A DNA stretch of 64,000 nt from Candidatus Thiodiazotropha sp. (ex Codakia rugifera) (lineage in GTDB: Bacteria > Pseudomonadota > Gammaproteobacteria > Chromatiales > Chromatiaceae), in contig JAHXHN010000003.1 of NCBI GenBank assembly GCA_025656675.1, positions 558,001 through 622,000 on the forward strand, in the 5' to 3' direction. Shown here piece after piece: positions 37,118 through 45,974 of this stretch; positions within the stretch are counted from its first letter, which is position 1, and the number at the start of each line of letters is the position of its first letter. A program made the position numbers and the translations under genes. The notes under the pieces are model-generated. The model did no database searches. It was not told the DNA's origin and saw only the letters and a list, made by a program, of their open reading frames with translations.

Positions 37118-37917
37118 CGTCCGACACCGGCTTGTGACAGCAGCTGTTCATCTTCGCTGAGTAAATCCTGTAACAGTTTTTCATAAGCCATCACACCTCG
37201 ACTTTGCGGAGCAAACAGCGCAGGAGGTATACCAGCCTTGCTGGCTTCCCGGAACAAGGTATCGATGGGTATCAGGCTATTCCAAATATGCCCGGGATAA
37301 CTCTCACGCATCACTCTTACGCTATCAATGGAGGCTCGAGTACGACGATCGAACATAGTGGGTACAATGAGATAAGGGAGTGGCGTTTGTCGTGATTTCG
37401 TCACCATCTCCAGGGTATGCAGCATACGCTCCAGTCCCTTAAGGGCAAGAAATTCTGTCTGCACGGGGATGATCAGCTGTTCACAGGCTGCCAATGCATT
37501 GATCATCAGTACCCCAAGAATCGGTGGACAGTCAAGAATCACATGATCGTAGCGATTCTGAAGCTGGCTGAGTGCCTGCTTTATCACCAAACCCATCCCA
37601 TCCAGCTTACCTGCTTGTCGATCGAGGGTGGCCAGAGCCATCTCAGCGGGCATCAGATCCAGGCCTTCGGTACCGGTAGGGTAGATCAGGCTGAGCGGAT
37701 CAACTTGCCGATGTTGTGCAACACCTCGAAACAGGCTGTAGACACTCTCCTCGAGCGCATCAGGATCGTATCTGAAGTAGCTGGTCAATGATCCATGGGG
37801 ATCAATATCGACCAATAACGTGCGCATGCCCCACTGAGATAGGTGTCCACCCAATGAGACTGTGGTGGTAGTCTTCCCCACCCCCCCCTTCTGATTGGCG
37901 ATAGTCCAGATTTTCAC
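37114..37917 (-). CDS. parC: ParA-family ATPase ParC of the chemotaxis array
   Basis: 267 residues. A deviant Walker A KGGVGKTTTT (10-19), the Walker A' region LLVDIDPHGSLTSYF and the Walker B VILDCPPILGVLMINAL identify a ParA/Soj ATPase. In this position (motCD-parC-parP-cheW) the relatives tether chemotaxis arrays to the cell pole, through HubP/FimV in Vibrio; fimV is in this window at 2661. It overlaps motD and parP by four bases on each side, so the genes are translationally coupled. It is not a plasmid partition gene, as no ParB or parS is adjacent. Confidence 0.9.
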   Translation of the reverse strand: MKIWTIANQKGGVGKTTTTVSLGGHLSQWGMRTLLVDIDPHGSLTSYFRYDPDALEESVYSLFRGVAQHRQVDPLSLIYPTGTEGLDLMPAEMALATLDRQAGKLDGMGLVIKQALSQLQNRYDHVILDCPPILGVLMINALAACEQLIIPVQTEFLALKGLERMLHTLEMVTKSRQTPLPYLIVPTMFDRRTRASIDSVRVMRESYPGHIWNSLIPIDTLFREASKAGIPPALFAPQSRGVMAYEKLLQDLLSEDEQLLSQAGVGR

Positions 37918-38759
37918 CGGCCACCTGCTGGAAGATCGATGATTCGATCCTCTCTACCGTTGATGCCTAAAATCACCAGAGAAACACGTCTGTTTTTTGC
38001 CCTACCCACCTCGCTCGTATTTTCAGCTACGGGTCTGTGCTCGGCATATCCAACCGCTGACATACGGCCCGGCTCCACTCCCATGCGGGTCATCAAGTGT
38101 ACAACGCTTGCTGCACGGGCCGCCGAAAGCTCCCAGTTTGATGGAAACTCTTCTGTACTGATCGGACGGTTGTCGGTATTCCCTTCCACCTGAACCTGAT
38201 TGGGTACTGTTCCCAGTACTCGGCTAATGCTCCTGAGTGCTTTTACTGCCGCCCCTGAAAGGTGAGCGCTGGCACTGGCAAACAGCATTTTGTCCTTCAT
38301 ATTGACAATAACTCTGTCCTGCGTGAACTCGACATCGACCAGTTCCTGATCGATATATTCACTCAGCATGTCCTCAATGGTTGCGGCAAGAAAGCTGAGT
38401 CTTTGCCCTTCATCAGTCGGCATGGAGGGAATCGACTCTGCCTCCGTCCCCCGCTCCTGGTAATGTCCTGCACCATGACGAAGTTCACTTTGAATCAGTG
38501 CACTCTCCTGTTCCACCCCGGGTGTTTGCCCTGGATTGCGGCTTATCTCACCGACCTGAATAGGATCGAGACTGCGGCTACTCTCCTGAAAAGCATCGGT
38601 GAGTGTCCGTGACAGTACCCGGTATTTGCCCTCATTGACGGACGAGATTGAGTACATGACCACAAAAAAGGCAAACAACAGGGTAATAAAGTCTGCATAG
38701 GAGACGATCCAACGTTCATGGTTGACATGTTCCTGTTTACGTTTGCGTCTTTTACTCAT
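37914..38759 (-). CDS. motD: Flagellar stator protein MotD (MotB family)
   Basis: 281 residues: a Lys/Arg-rich cytoplasmic start, one transmembrane helix with the proton-carrying Asp23 in SYADFITLLFAFFVVMYS, a plug/linker region, and a C-terminal OmpA-like peptidoglycan-binding domain (VEGNTDNRPISTEEFPSNWE, with the RAASVV segment after it). Pairs with MotC to form a proton-driven stator, as in Pseudomonas, where MotCD supports swarming. It overlaps both motC and parC by four bases. Confidence 0.94.
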   Translation of the reverse strand: MSKRRKRKQEHVNHERWIVSYADFITLLFAFFVVMYSISSVNEGKYRVLSRTLTDAFQESSRSLDPIQVGEISRNPGQTPGVEQESALIQSELRHGAGHYQERGTEAESIPSMPTDEGQRLSFLAATIEDMLSEYIDQELVDVEFTQDRVIVNMKDKMLFASASAHLSGAAVKALRSISRVLGTVPNQVQVEGNTDNRPISTEEFPSNWELSAARAASVVHLMTRMGVEPGRMSAVGYAEHRPVAENTSEVGRAKNRRVSLVILGINGREDRIIDLPAGGR

Positions 38760-39502
38760 TGGAGAAAACCTTTGAGCTTGGTCTCGATACTGCGTGGATT
38801 ATCACCTTCAGCTATACCAATCACACCTTCGATGACCATCTCACGGAATTTCGCAATGTTCTCTGATTGTGTCTTCAACTTTGCTGCGATTGGCAGCAGA
38901 AATAGATTTGCCAGACCTACACCATAGATAGTAGCTACGAAAGCAGTGGCGATACCACTTCCCAGTTTGCTAGGGTCGGCTAAATTCTGCATGACATGAA
39001 TCAGTCCCATGACAGCACCGATTATCCCGATAGTGGGTGAGTAGCCTCCCATCCCTTCATAAACTTTGGATGCCTGAATATCATGTTGCTCACTGGCATC
39101 CACCTCCATTTCAAGAATATCCCGCAAGGCTTCAGGTTCGCTACCATCAACCAACAGTTGCATCCCCTTACGAATAAATGGATCGGGCTCTTCATCAGCA
39201 ATGGTCTCTAATCCCAGTAACCCCTCTTTTCGGGCGATATTGCTCCATTTCACCAATTTGTCTATGGTGCTGCGCATATCGAGTCTTGCCGGTAGAAATA
39301 CCCGCCCTGAGAGGCGTAGCGCATGTAAAAATACAGGTACGGGTGTCTGTAGCAGGATGGCACCGATAGTACCACCGGTCACAATTACCATGGCCGGTCC
39401 ATTGACCAGGGAATCGATGTGTCCCCCCTCAAGCCAATTGCCACCCAGAATCGCTAAAAAAGCGACCAGAATACCGATAAAGCTTAAAAAATCGAGTCTC
39501 AT
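38756..39502 (-). CDS. motC: Flagellar stator protein MotC (MotA family)
   Basis: 248 residues with four hydrophobic helices: two near the N-terminus (FIGILVAFLAILGGNWLEGG and GPAMVIVTGGTIGAILLQTP) and two near 145-210 (SPTIGIIGAVMGLIHVMQNL, then FVATIYGVGLANLFLLPIAA). The conserved loop Glu/Arg residues for rotor contact lie between them. The stator partner is MotD, next in the operon. It lies 83 bp after cheB. The MotAB pair, if present in this genome, is outside the window. Confidence 0.95.
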   Translation of the reverse strand: MRLDFLSFIGILVAFLAILGGNWLEGGHIDSLVNGPAMVIVTGGTIGAILLQTPVPVFLHALRLSGRVFLPARLDMRSTIDKLVKWSNIARKEGLLGLETIADEEPDPFIRKGMQLLVDGSEPEALRDILEMEVDASEQHDIQASKVYEGMGGYSPTIGIIGAVMGLIHVMQNLADPSKLGSGIATAFVATIYGVGLANLFLLPIAAKLKTQSENIAKFREMVIEGVIGIAEGDNPRSIETKLKGFLQ

Positions 39503-39585
39503 ATCAATCTCATCGGCATGAAAATCTCATCTTGAAGTTTGGTCATGTTTCATTCAATCCTATCAACTCGCCTCGTGCCCAATAC

Positions 39586-40644
39586 TTAGATCCTGGCTAA
39601 TAGAGGTCCTATCTCGTCCAGCGTCAGTACCCGATCAGTCAGTCCCGCCTTTTCCACTGCCTGGGGCATGCCGTAGACGACACAGCTCCTCTCATCCTGA
39701 CTCCATAGTCTGGAGCCCATCTGTTTTAATTGTTTAGCGCCTTGCAAACCATCTGCTCCCATACCTGTCAGAATCAGACCCAATGCCCGATCCTTATAGC
39801 TGTTGGCAACCGATGTCAGCATCAGGTCCACACTGGGATGGTAGATTTGTCCCGGCAACGGTTCTGAGATACGTACCTGGTAGCTGGACGGACTACGTTC
39901 TGCCTGCATCTGTTTACCACCAGGGGCGATCAGACACTCGCCAGCAACAAGTGGGGTACGATCCGTAGCCTCCTTAACCTTAATCGCACACACCGAGTTC
40001 AATCGCTCTGCATAGGCACCGGTAAAACTGCCTGGCATGTGTACTGCAACCATCACCGGAAAGGGGAAATTTCGTGGCAGAGCACTTAAAACCTGGCGTA
40101 GCGCAACCGGACCACCTGTTGAAGCGCCAATCGCCACTAGCTCCGGTCTCTTGCCTGGTTTGATAGTCGCTTGCTGGGAAAGTGATGGTCGAGTGACTTG
40201 GCTGCGATAGCTGCCAGATATGGCTCTCGAACTATTTAGCCGGGAATGTCCCACGGCCAGTACACGTTCAACCAGCAGCCTATTGGACTCCTCAATACCA
40301 TTACCCAAGCTGCTCATGTCCTTGGGCAGAAAATCCATTGCACCCGCATCCAGGGCATCCAGTGTCTCCCTGGCTCCCTCTTTTGTCAGTGCTGAAAACA
40401 TGAGAATGCGTGTCGGTGTTTCCGCCATGATTTTACGTACTGCTGAGATACCATCCACGACCGGCATCTCCACATCCATGGTAATCACATCGGGTCTTAG
40501 CGTACGGGCTCGCTCGATTGCCTCTTCGCCATTTGCGGCAACTCCAACTATGTCAATATCATCAGCTTGGGACAGTGCCGAAGAAATACGGTTTCGGAAA
40601 AATGCCGAATCATCGACAATCAATACTCTCAGTTTGGCGCCCAT
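39586..40644 (-). CDS. cheB: Chemotaxis methylesterase/deamidase CheB
   Basis: Removes methyl groups from receptors to reset adaptation, and is activated by CheA phosphorylation. Seen: 352 residues with a receiver domain (phospho-Asp57 in ITMDVEMPV, Lys in FLPKD) and a C-terminal esterase with the catalytic Ser in AIGASTGGPVAL, the His in VAVHMPG and the Asp in GMGADGLQGA. Ninety-four bp separate it from cheA upstream; motC follows. The matching methyltransferase cheR is not in the window. Confidence 0.97.
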   Translation of the reverse strand: MGAKLRVLIVDDSAFFRNRISSALSQADDIDIVGVAANGEEAIERARTLRPDVITMDVEMPVVDGISAVRKIMAETPTRILMFSALTKEGARETLDALDAGAMDFLPKDMSSLGNGIEESNRLLVERVLAVGHSRLNSSRAISGSYRSQVTRPSLSQQATIKPGKRPELVAIGASTGGPVALRQVLSALPRNFPFPVMVAVHMPGSFTGAYAERLNSVCAIKVKEATDRTPLVAGECLIAPGGKQMQAERSPSSYQVRISEPLPGQIYHPSVDLMLTSVANSYKDRALGLILTGMGADGLQGAKQLKQMGSRLWSQDERSCVVYGMPQAVEKAGLTDRVLTLDEIGPLLARI

Positions 40645-40738
40645 TATCCTCTTTTAACCTAGTCGCTTTGTCCGTGTACGGGACCGCCTACCATGTTGCT
40701 TTCTCCCTATTCCGTTGCTGTTAATTACTGTGCTTTAC

Positions 40739-43060
40739 TCAGTATTTCTTAGTATATTTTCGCATCAGACCCGGCACATCCATGATCAAAGCAATTTTCC
40801 CATCACCGGTAATCGTAGCCCCGGCCATACCATCCAGTCCTTGCAGGAGAGCACCCAATGGTTTGATGACCACTTCCTCCTGTCCTATCAGGTGATCAAC
40901 GACCAAACCGACCTGGATGTTCCCCACATTGACAATAACAACATGTCCCTTAGACCTGTCTTCATCCGACATTGGTTTGTCAGGTATCAACCAATTACGC
41001 AGATAGAAGAGCGGCAGTGCTCGGTCACGCACCATGATAGTCAGTTGGCCATCGACTACATTGGTTCGTTTTAGATTGAGATTGAAGATCTCTACTACAC
41101 TGGCCAGAGGCAATGCGAAAGGTTGGTCACCAAGTACCACCATCAGCGTCGGAAGAATAGCAAGGGTCAGTGGCAGCTTGATGATGATGATACTGCCTCG
41201 CTCCCATTCTGAATCGATCTCTACAGAGCCGTTCATTTGAGCGATACGGGTCTTGACCACATCCATCCCAACACCACGCCCTGAAACATCTGAGATTTCA
41301 GCCTTTGTGGAAAAGCCGGGAGCAAAAATCAGATTGAAGCACTCTTTATCATCCAGACGAGCCGCAGCTTCGCTATCCATCATGCCTTTCTCTACAGCCT
41401 TTTTACGCAGCACTTCAGGGTCCATACCTTTGCCGTCATCGGCGATTGAGAGCAGGATATGATCACCCTCCTGAGCGGCCGAAAGTACCACAGTTCCACG
41501 CCTCGGTTTACCTAATGCTTCACGCTCTTCAGGCTGTTCAATACCGTGATCAACAGAATTACGTACCAGATGGACAAGGGGGTCAGCCAACGCCTCGACA
41601 AGATTCTTATCCAGGTCAGTATCCTCTCCCTCCATCTCTAGATCGATCTCTTTTTTCAAACTCCTCGCCAGGTCGCGTACAACACGGGGGAATCGACCGA
41701 ATACCTTCTTGATAGGCTGCATCCTGGTCTTCATAACCGCCAGTTGCAGATCTGATGTAACCACATCCAGATTTCCTACCGCATTGGCCACATCCTCATC
41801 ATTCATGGTGGCCTTCAGCGTTGCCAATCGGTTACGTACCAGCACCAGCTCTCCAACCATATTCATGATATCGTCAAGCCGTTGTGTATCCACCCGTACC
41901 GAGGTCTCAGCCGACGGCTTGTTTGGCGCAGCTTTTGGCTGCTTTGATGATGGCTGTGCCGCAGGCTTGGCCACCGGTTTCGTTTTCGGTTTCGGTTTGG
42001 CTTTCGCTTCAGTGACTGGCTTGGCTTTAGCTTTGGCAGCAGGCTTTGCCTTCGTCTTTTTCGATGCCTGTTTAGGGGGTTGTTTTGCTGCTTTTTTATT
42101 GCCACCGGTGGGAGCGGCTGCTTTAACCTTACCCGGGTCAAACTTACCTTCACCGTGAATTTGATTCAACAGCTCTTCAAACTCATCCTCACTGATATCA
42201 TCATCATTTGCCTTCGGGGAAGCCTGTGATTTTGCTGACGTTGTCTTTTTCGCAGATGATTTCTCTGCAGCTAGCTTTTCGGGTTCGAACTTACCCTTGC
42301 CATGGATCTCGTCGAGCAATGCTTCGAACTCGTCTTCACTGATATCATCTGATTTGGCTTTCGATGCTTTATCGGGTACTACAGGAGTGCCGGTGATCTT
42401 ACCCTTGCCGTGCAGTTCATCCAACAGGGATTCAAACTCATCCTCAGAAATATTCTCATCATTGGAATCCGATGCAGGTTCTTGAATGGCATCCAGCAGA
42501 TTTTCAAATTCATTATCGCTCAGATCCCCCTGGGTCGGTGCTTGTGCCGAAGCTGCAGACTCAACAGCTTCCACAGGGACATCGGCTGCAATCTCAACCG
42601 CTTCATCTGCTGCTTCTTCAGAGGCCGTTTCACCGCTTTCTTCGGTATCTGGTTCCTCAGAATCCTCGGCCTCAGGCACTGCGTACCGATTAAGACGTTC
42701 GATTAATTCCGGATCGGCATGATCAGGCATGATACCTTCACGTACCTGCTCGAACATGACGTTCACAATATCCAATACCTCGAGTACTGAATCCATCAGG
42801 TCAGGTCCGACACTACGTTGTCCCTGACGAAGGATATTGAATACATCTTCCGCGCGGTGGCACACCTCTACCAAAGGCTCTATAGTCAGAAAACCGGCTC
42901 CACCCTTGATGGTATGAAAGCCTCGAAACACCGCATTCAGCAGATCGAAATCATCCGGTTGTTGTTCCAGATCCACAAGTTGCTCACTGAGCAGCTCCAA
43001 AATTTCTCCAGCCTCGACCAGAAAATCCTGTAGGATCTCGTCGTTGACATCGATGCTCAT
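40739..43060 (-). CDS. cheA: Chemotaxis histidine kinase CheA with a repeat-bearing linker
   Basis: 773 residues: Hpt domain (about 1-110) with phospho-His49 in FRGFHTIKGGAGF; a long linker (about 130-385); dimerisation helices (about 388-450, MVGELVLVRNRL); HATPase (about 450-635, LVRNSVDHGIEQPEEREALG); and a CheW-like domain to the end. The linker contains four copies of an acidic motif of the form (D/N)-(I/L)-S-(E/D)-(D/N)-E-F-E-x-L-L-(D/N)-x-(I/L/Q) at about 179-192, 203-222, 239-258 and 288-307, three of them followed by HG(K/E)GK, and then an Ala/Lys/Pro-rich stretch. No clear CheY-binding P2 fold is visible, so the repeats may take that role. Confidence 0.96.
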   Translation of the reverse strand: MSIDVNDEILQDFLVEAGEILELLSEQLVDLEQQPDDFDLLNAVFRGFHTIKGGAGFLTIEPLVEVCHRAEDVFNILRQGQRSVGPDLMDSVLEVLDIVNVMFEQVREGIMPDHADPELIERLNRYAVPEAEDSEEPDTEESGETASEEAADEAVEIAADVPVEAVESAASAQAPTQGDLSDNEFENLLDAIQEPASDSNDENISEDEFESLLDELHGKGKITGTPVVPDKASKAKSDDISEDEFEALLDEIHGKGKFEPEKLAAEKSSAKKTTSAKSQASPKANDDDISEDEFEELLNQIHGEGKFDPGKVKAAAPTGGNKKAAKQPPKQASKKTKAKPAAKAKAKPVTEAKAKPKPKTKPVAKPAAQPSSKQPKAAPNKPSAETSVRVDTQRLDDIMNMVGELVLVRNRLATLKATMNDEDVANAVGNLDVVTSDLQLAVMKTRMQPIKKVFGRFPRVVRDLARSLKKEIDLEMEGEDTDLDKNLVEALADPLVHLVRNSVDHGIEQPEEREALGKPRRGTVVLSAAQEGDHILLSIADDGKGMDPEVLRKKAVEKGMMDSEAAARLDDKECFNLIFAPGFSTKAEISDVSGRGVGMDVVKTRIAQMNGSVEIDSEWERGSIIIIKLPLTLAILPTLMVVLGDQPFALPLASVVEIFNLNLKRTNVVDGQLTIMVRDRALPLFYLRNWLIPDKPMSDEDRSKGHVVIVNVGNIQVGLVVDHLIGQEEVVIKPLGALLQGLDGMAGATITGDGKIALIMDVPGLMRKYTKKY

Positions 43061-43131
43061 CTATTGCTCCCGGTAGTTCACCGAACATTGCCGATTGTTA
43101 CTGAAAACTATATCGGTCTGTACGCAAATAA

Positions 43132-43872
43132 CTAAAATCCAAGACTGGAAAGCAGATCATCCACATCATCCTGACTGGTCACTTGATCCCCCTGATCCAG
43201 ACCTGGTATTGCCGGTCCGGACAACTCATGAGGATCATCTTTTTTCTGGCTGGCGTCATCCATTTTGCTACCGGTAATGCGTACCAGCATAACCAGCTTC
43301 TCTTCCACGTCATGCACCAGGGTAATGACCTTGCGTATTATCTGGCCGGTGAGATCTTGAAAGTCTTGCGCCATGAGCACTTCAGATAGATTTTTATGCA
43401 GTGCAGTAGCATCTGTCTCGCTCTTCTTCAGAAAACTGGAGAGGGCATCGCTCAAACCCTTGAAATCTTCTTTGTTGAGCAGTCGCGAACGCAGGTTATC
43501 CCACTGTTCGGCAAGCTCGGCGGACTGCTTTTCGATCTGTTCCACCAGTGGCAGGCTTTGTTCGACTGCTGTAAGTGTCCGATCTGCCGACTGCTCTGTC
43601 ATGGTGATGACATAGGTAAGTCTCTCCTTGGCATCCGGTATCTCTACATTGGTCATATCGGAGATCCTGGCATCGAGCAGAAAGCCGTTTATCGCATCGT
43701 GTAATTCACGGGTAAGTCGGCCGACCTCAATGAACAGGTCATCGTTCTTCTGCTTCGGCGTCAATGTTGAGATCAATCGATCTGATTCTGCATCGTCACC
43801 GGCTTCCAGGCTGGAAACAAGGGCCTTGGCAATCTCTAGTCGTTGTTGGTTATCTTGTTGTTGCCCCATCAT
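43132..43872 (-). CDS. cheZ: CheY-P phosphatase CheZ
   Basis: 246 residues of long helices. The phosphatase motif is AQDFQDLTGQIIRKV, with the catalytic Gln in DLTGQ. A Pro/Asp-rich linker follows, ending in the C-terminal CheY-docking helix DDVDDLLSSLGF. It terminates the phosphorylated CheY signal. It lies between cheY (22 bp) and cheA (71 bp), as in Pseudomonas. The length is slightly larger than E. coli CheZ (214). Confidence 0.95.
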   Translation of the reverse strand: MMGQQQDNQQRLEIAKALVSSLEAGDDAESDRLISTLTPKQKNDDLFIEVGRLTRELHDAINGFLLDARISDMTNVEIPDAKERLTYVITMTEQSADRTLTAVEQSLPLVEQIEKQSAELAEQWDNLRSRLLNKEDFKGLSDALSSFLKKSETDATALHKNLSEVLMAQDFQDLTGQIIRKVITLVHDVEEKLVMLVRITGSKMDDASQKKDDPHELSGPAIPGLDQGDQVTSQDDVDDLLSSLGF

Positions 43873-43894
43873 CTACTCCAGGCACTGTATTGTA

Positions 43895-44278
43895 TTAACC
43901 CACACGTTCGAAAATCTTACCGATCTTCTCTTCCAGGGTAGTGGCTGTAAAAGGCTTGACTACATAGCCATTCACGCCGGCCTGTGCTGCTTCAATGATC
44001 TGCTCACGTTTGGACTCGGCAGTAACCAGTAACACCGGTAGTGAAGATAGTTTCTCATCAGCCCTGACTGCTTTCAGTAGATCGATACCGGTCATTCCTG
44101 GCATGTTCCAATCGGAGACCAGAAAATCAAAGCTCCCACTCTGCAACATGGGGAGTGCCGTAAGCCCATCGTCGGCTTCCTGGGTATTGTTGAATCCAAG
44201 ATCTCGTAACAGATTCTTGATAATGCGCCGCATGGTGGAAAAATCATCCACAATGAGGATCTTCATGTTCTTATCCAA
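43895..44278 (-). CDS. cheY: Chemotaxis response regulator CheY
   Basis: A 127-residue single receiver domain that switches the flagellar motor when phosphorylated by CheA. Acidic pocket Asp11/Asp12 ([11 protein letters not shown]), phospho-acceptor Asp56 (LVSDWNMPG), switch Thr ([10 protein letters not shown]) and Lys108 (YVVKPFTA) are all present. The start MDKNMKI is 59 bp after fliA. It is near-identical in pattern to polar-flagellum CheY proteins. Confidence 0.98.
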   Translation of the reverse strand: MDKNMKILIVDDFSTMRRIIKNLLRDLGFNNTQEADDGLTALPMLQSGSFDFLVSDWNMPGMTGIDLLKAVRADEKLSSLPVLLVTAESKREQIIEAAQAGVNGYVVKPFTATTLEEKIGKIFERVG

Positions 44279-44337
44279 TGCTATCTCCCTCCTGATTTCT
44301 GTTAGCTGATTTCAACCAACCGATTTCAGTCCAACCG

Positions 44338-45090
44338 TTACTCTTCGTCATGTACCAATGAGAGCCAATCCGTAAGACGTGAACGCAAACGTAGTGTTGC
44401 CTGGCTGTGAATCTGGCAGACCCGGGATTCACTGACACCCAGTACATGTCCTATCTCTCTCAAATTCATCTCATCGTCGTAATACATCGCAATAACCAGT
44501 CGCTCCCGTTCGGGCAGACCGGCAATTGCCTCCGCTAATGCTCGCTTGAAAGCATCCTTTTGTAACCCTTCGAAAGGGCTGTCCATCGGACCTTCCCGGG
44601 CAGCTGGAAAGCCATCACTTACTGCAGTCAATTCGTCAAGACTGAAGATACGACAACCAGTCGAATCACGTAGAATCTGGTGATAATCCTCCAGGCTCAT
44701 ATCCAGCGCATCGGCCACTTCAACATCCCGGGCATCCCTACCCTCGCTGTTTTCAATGGTCCGCATCGCTTCTGCAACCATCCGTGCCTTGCGATGAACT
44801 GAACGTGGCGTCCAATCGCTACGTCGTATCTCATCCAGCATGGCACCTCTAATGCGGATACCAGCATAGGTCTCAAAACTGGCACCCTGGGTTGGGTCAT
44901 AATTTCTACTCGCCTCCAGCAGACCCAGCATCCCTGCCTGAATCAGATCATCCGCCTGCACATTCGGTGGCAACCGGTTCATTAAGTGATAGGCAATCCT
45001 TTTCACCAGTCCGGCATGCTGATCCACCAGATCATCAAAGTTCTGCTGTTGCTGCATGGCGGTGTATGTCGCTAAGCCGTTCACCGTCAT
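44338..45090 (-). CDS. fliA: Flagellar sigma factor FliA (sigma-28)
   Basis: 250 residues with sigma region 2 (QADDLIQAGMLGLLEASRNY, SFETYAGIRIRGAMLDEIRR), region 3 (ARDVEVADALDMSLEDYHQI) and region 4 (LPERERLVIAMYYDDEMNLR, then EIGHVLGVSESRVCQIH). Directs late flagellar and chemotaxis genes; one likely target promoter is at 31235-31261. The ATG overlaps the fleN stop by four bases. The anti-sigma factor flgM is not in the window. Confidence 0.97.
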   Translation of the reverse strand: MTVNGLATYTAMQQQQNFDDLVDQHAGLVKRIAYHLMNRLPPNVQADDLIQAGMLGLLEASRNYDPTQGASFETYAGIRIRGAMLDEIRRSDWTPRSVHRKARMVAEAMRTIENSEGRDARDVEVADALDMSLEDYHQILRDSTGCRIFSLDELTAVSDGFPAAREGPMDSPFEGLQKDAFKRALAEAIAGLPERERLVIAMYYDDEMNLREIGHVLGVSESRVCQIHSQATLRLRSRLTDWLSLVHDEE

Positions 45091-45974
45091 ACCTCCCCGT
45101 AATGGCTTGAAAATTGGATCAAACGTTCAACGAAAAACTGCAAATCGCCACTCACGCCAGAGGGTATAGGCCAGTTATCGGCCTTCTTGGCCAAATTCTT
45201 GAATGCCTGTGACACGCGAGAACGTGGATAGGCCTCGACAACCGGTTTCTGACTTCTGACGGCTTTACGGAGTTGTTCGTCGTATGGAATGCTGCCCATG
45301 TAGCTCAGCATTACATCCAGGTACTGATCGGTTACCCGGCACATCTTGTTATATAGATCGCGCCCCTCTTGCACGCTTTTAACCATGTTGGCGAGTATAC
45401 GGAATCGGCTGACCCCATGCTCGCGGTTGAGTAGTTTAATAATGGCGTAGGCATCGGTAATTGAAGCCGGTTCGTCGCATACAACCACAATCTGTTCCTG
45501 TGCTGCACGACTGAAACTGATCACCAGGTCAGAGATACCAGCAGCCGTATCAATCAACAACACATCCACATCGTTGGCCACTTCACTGAAGGCATGGATC
45601 AAACCTGCATTTTCAGCCGGGCTCATCTCAGCCATGTGTTGGATACCCGAGGCACCGGGTATGACTTTCAACCCTTTCGGCCCGGTAACCATGACCTCTT
45701 CCAATGAGCACTCACCCCGCATGACATGAGACAAGTTACGTTCAGCATGCATGCCGAGAATCACATCCAGATTAGCCAGGCCCAAATCGGCATCCAGCAA
45801 CATCACTCGACGTCCAAGTTCCGCTAAAGCGACCCCTAGATTTGCCGAGATATTGGTCTTACCGACACCCCCTTTTCCACCCGTTACAGCGATCACTCTC
45901 ACCGGTTCCGGATTGACCATCCTTCGCAGTCCTGTCGCCTGATCTTCGATCTGTTCAGACATGTGCATGTTCAC
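45087..45974 (-). CDS. fleN: Flagellar number regulator FleN/FlhG (MinD-like ATPase)
   Basis: 295 residues from a GTG at 45974 with GGAGGAATGA just upstream. Walker A is GGKGGVGKTN (about 32-41), with VMLLDADLGLANLDVILG and the Walker B-like LLIDTAAGISDLV. Restrains flagellar number at the pole and opposes FlhF; in Pseudomonas it also restrains the sigma-54 activator FleQ. It overlaps flhF by 20 bases and fliA by four, so the three are translationally coupled. fleQ is not in the window, although sigma-54 promoters are. Confidence 0.96.
   Translation of the reverse strand: MNMHMSEQIEDQATGLRRMVNPEPVRVIAVTGGKGGVGKTNISANLGVALAELGRRVMLLDADLGLANLDVILGMHAERNLSHVMRGECSLEEVMVTGPKGLKVIPGASGIQHMAEMSPAENAGLIHAFSEVANDVDVLLIDTAAGISDLVISFSRAAQEQIVVVCDEPASITDAYAIIKLLNREHGVSRFRILANMVKSVQEGRDLYNKMCRVTDQYLDVMLSYMGSIPYDEQLRKAVRSQKPVVEAYPRSRVSQAFKNLAKKADNWPIPSGVSGDLQFFVERLIQFSSHYGEV

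Noticed and set aside
37114..37917. Plasmid or chromosome partition ParA
   Set aside because: Context between motD and the CheW-like ParP, with no ParB, points to array positioning.
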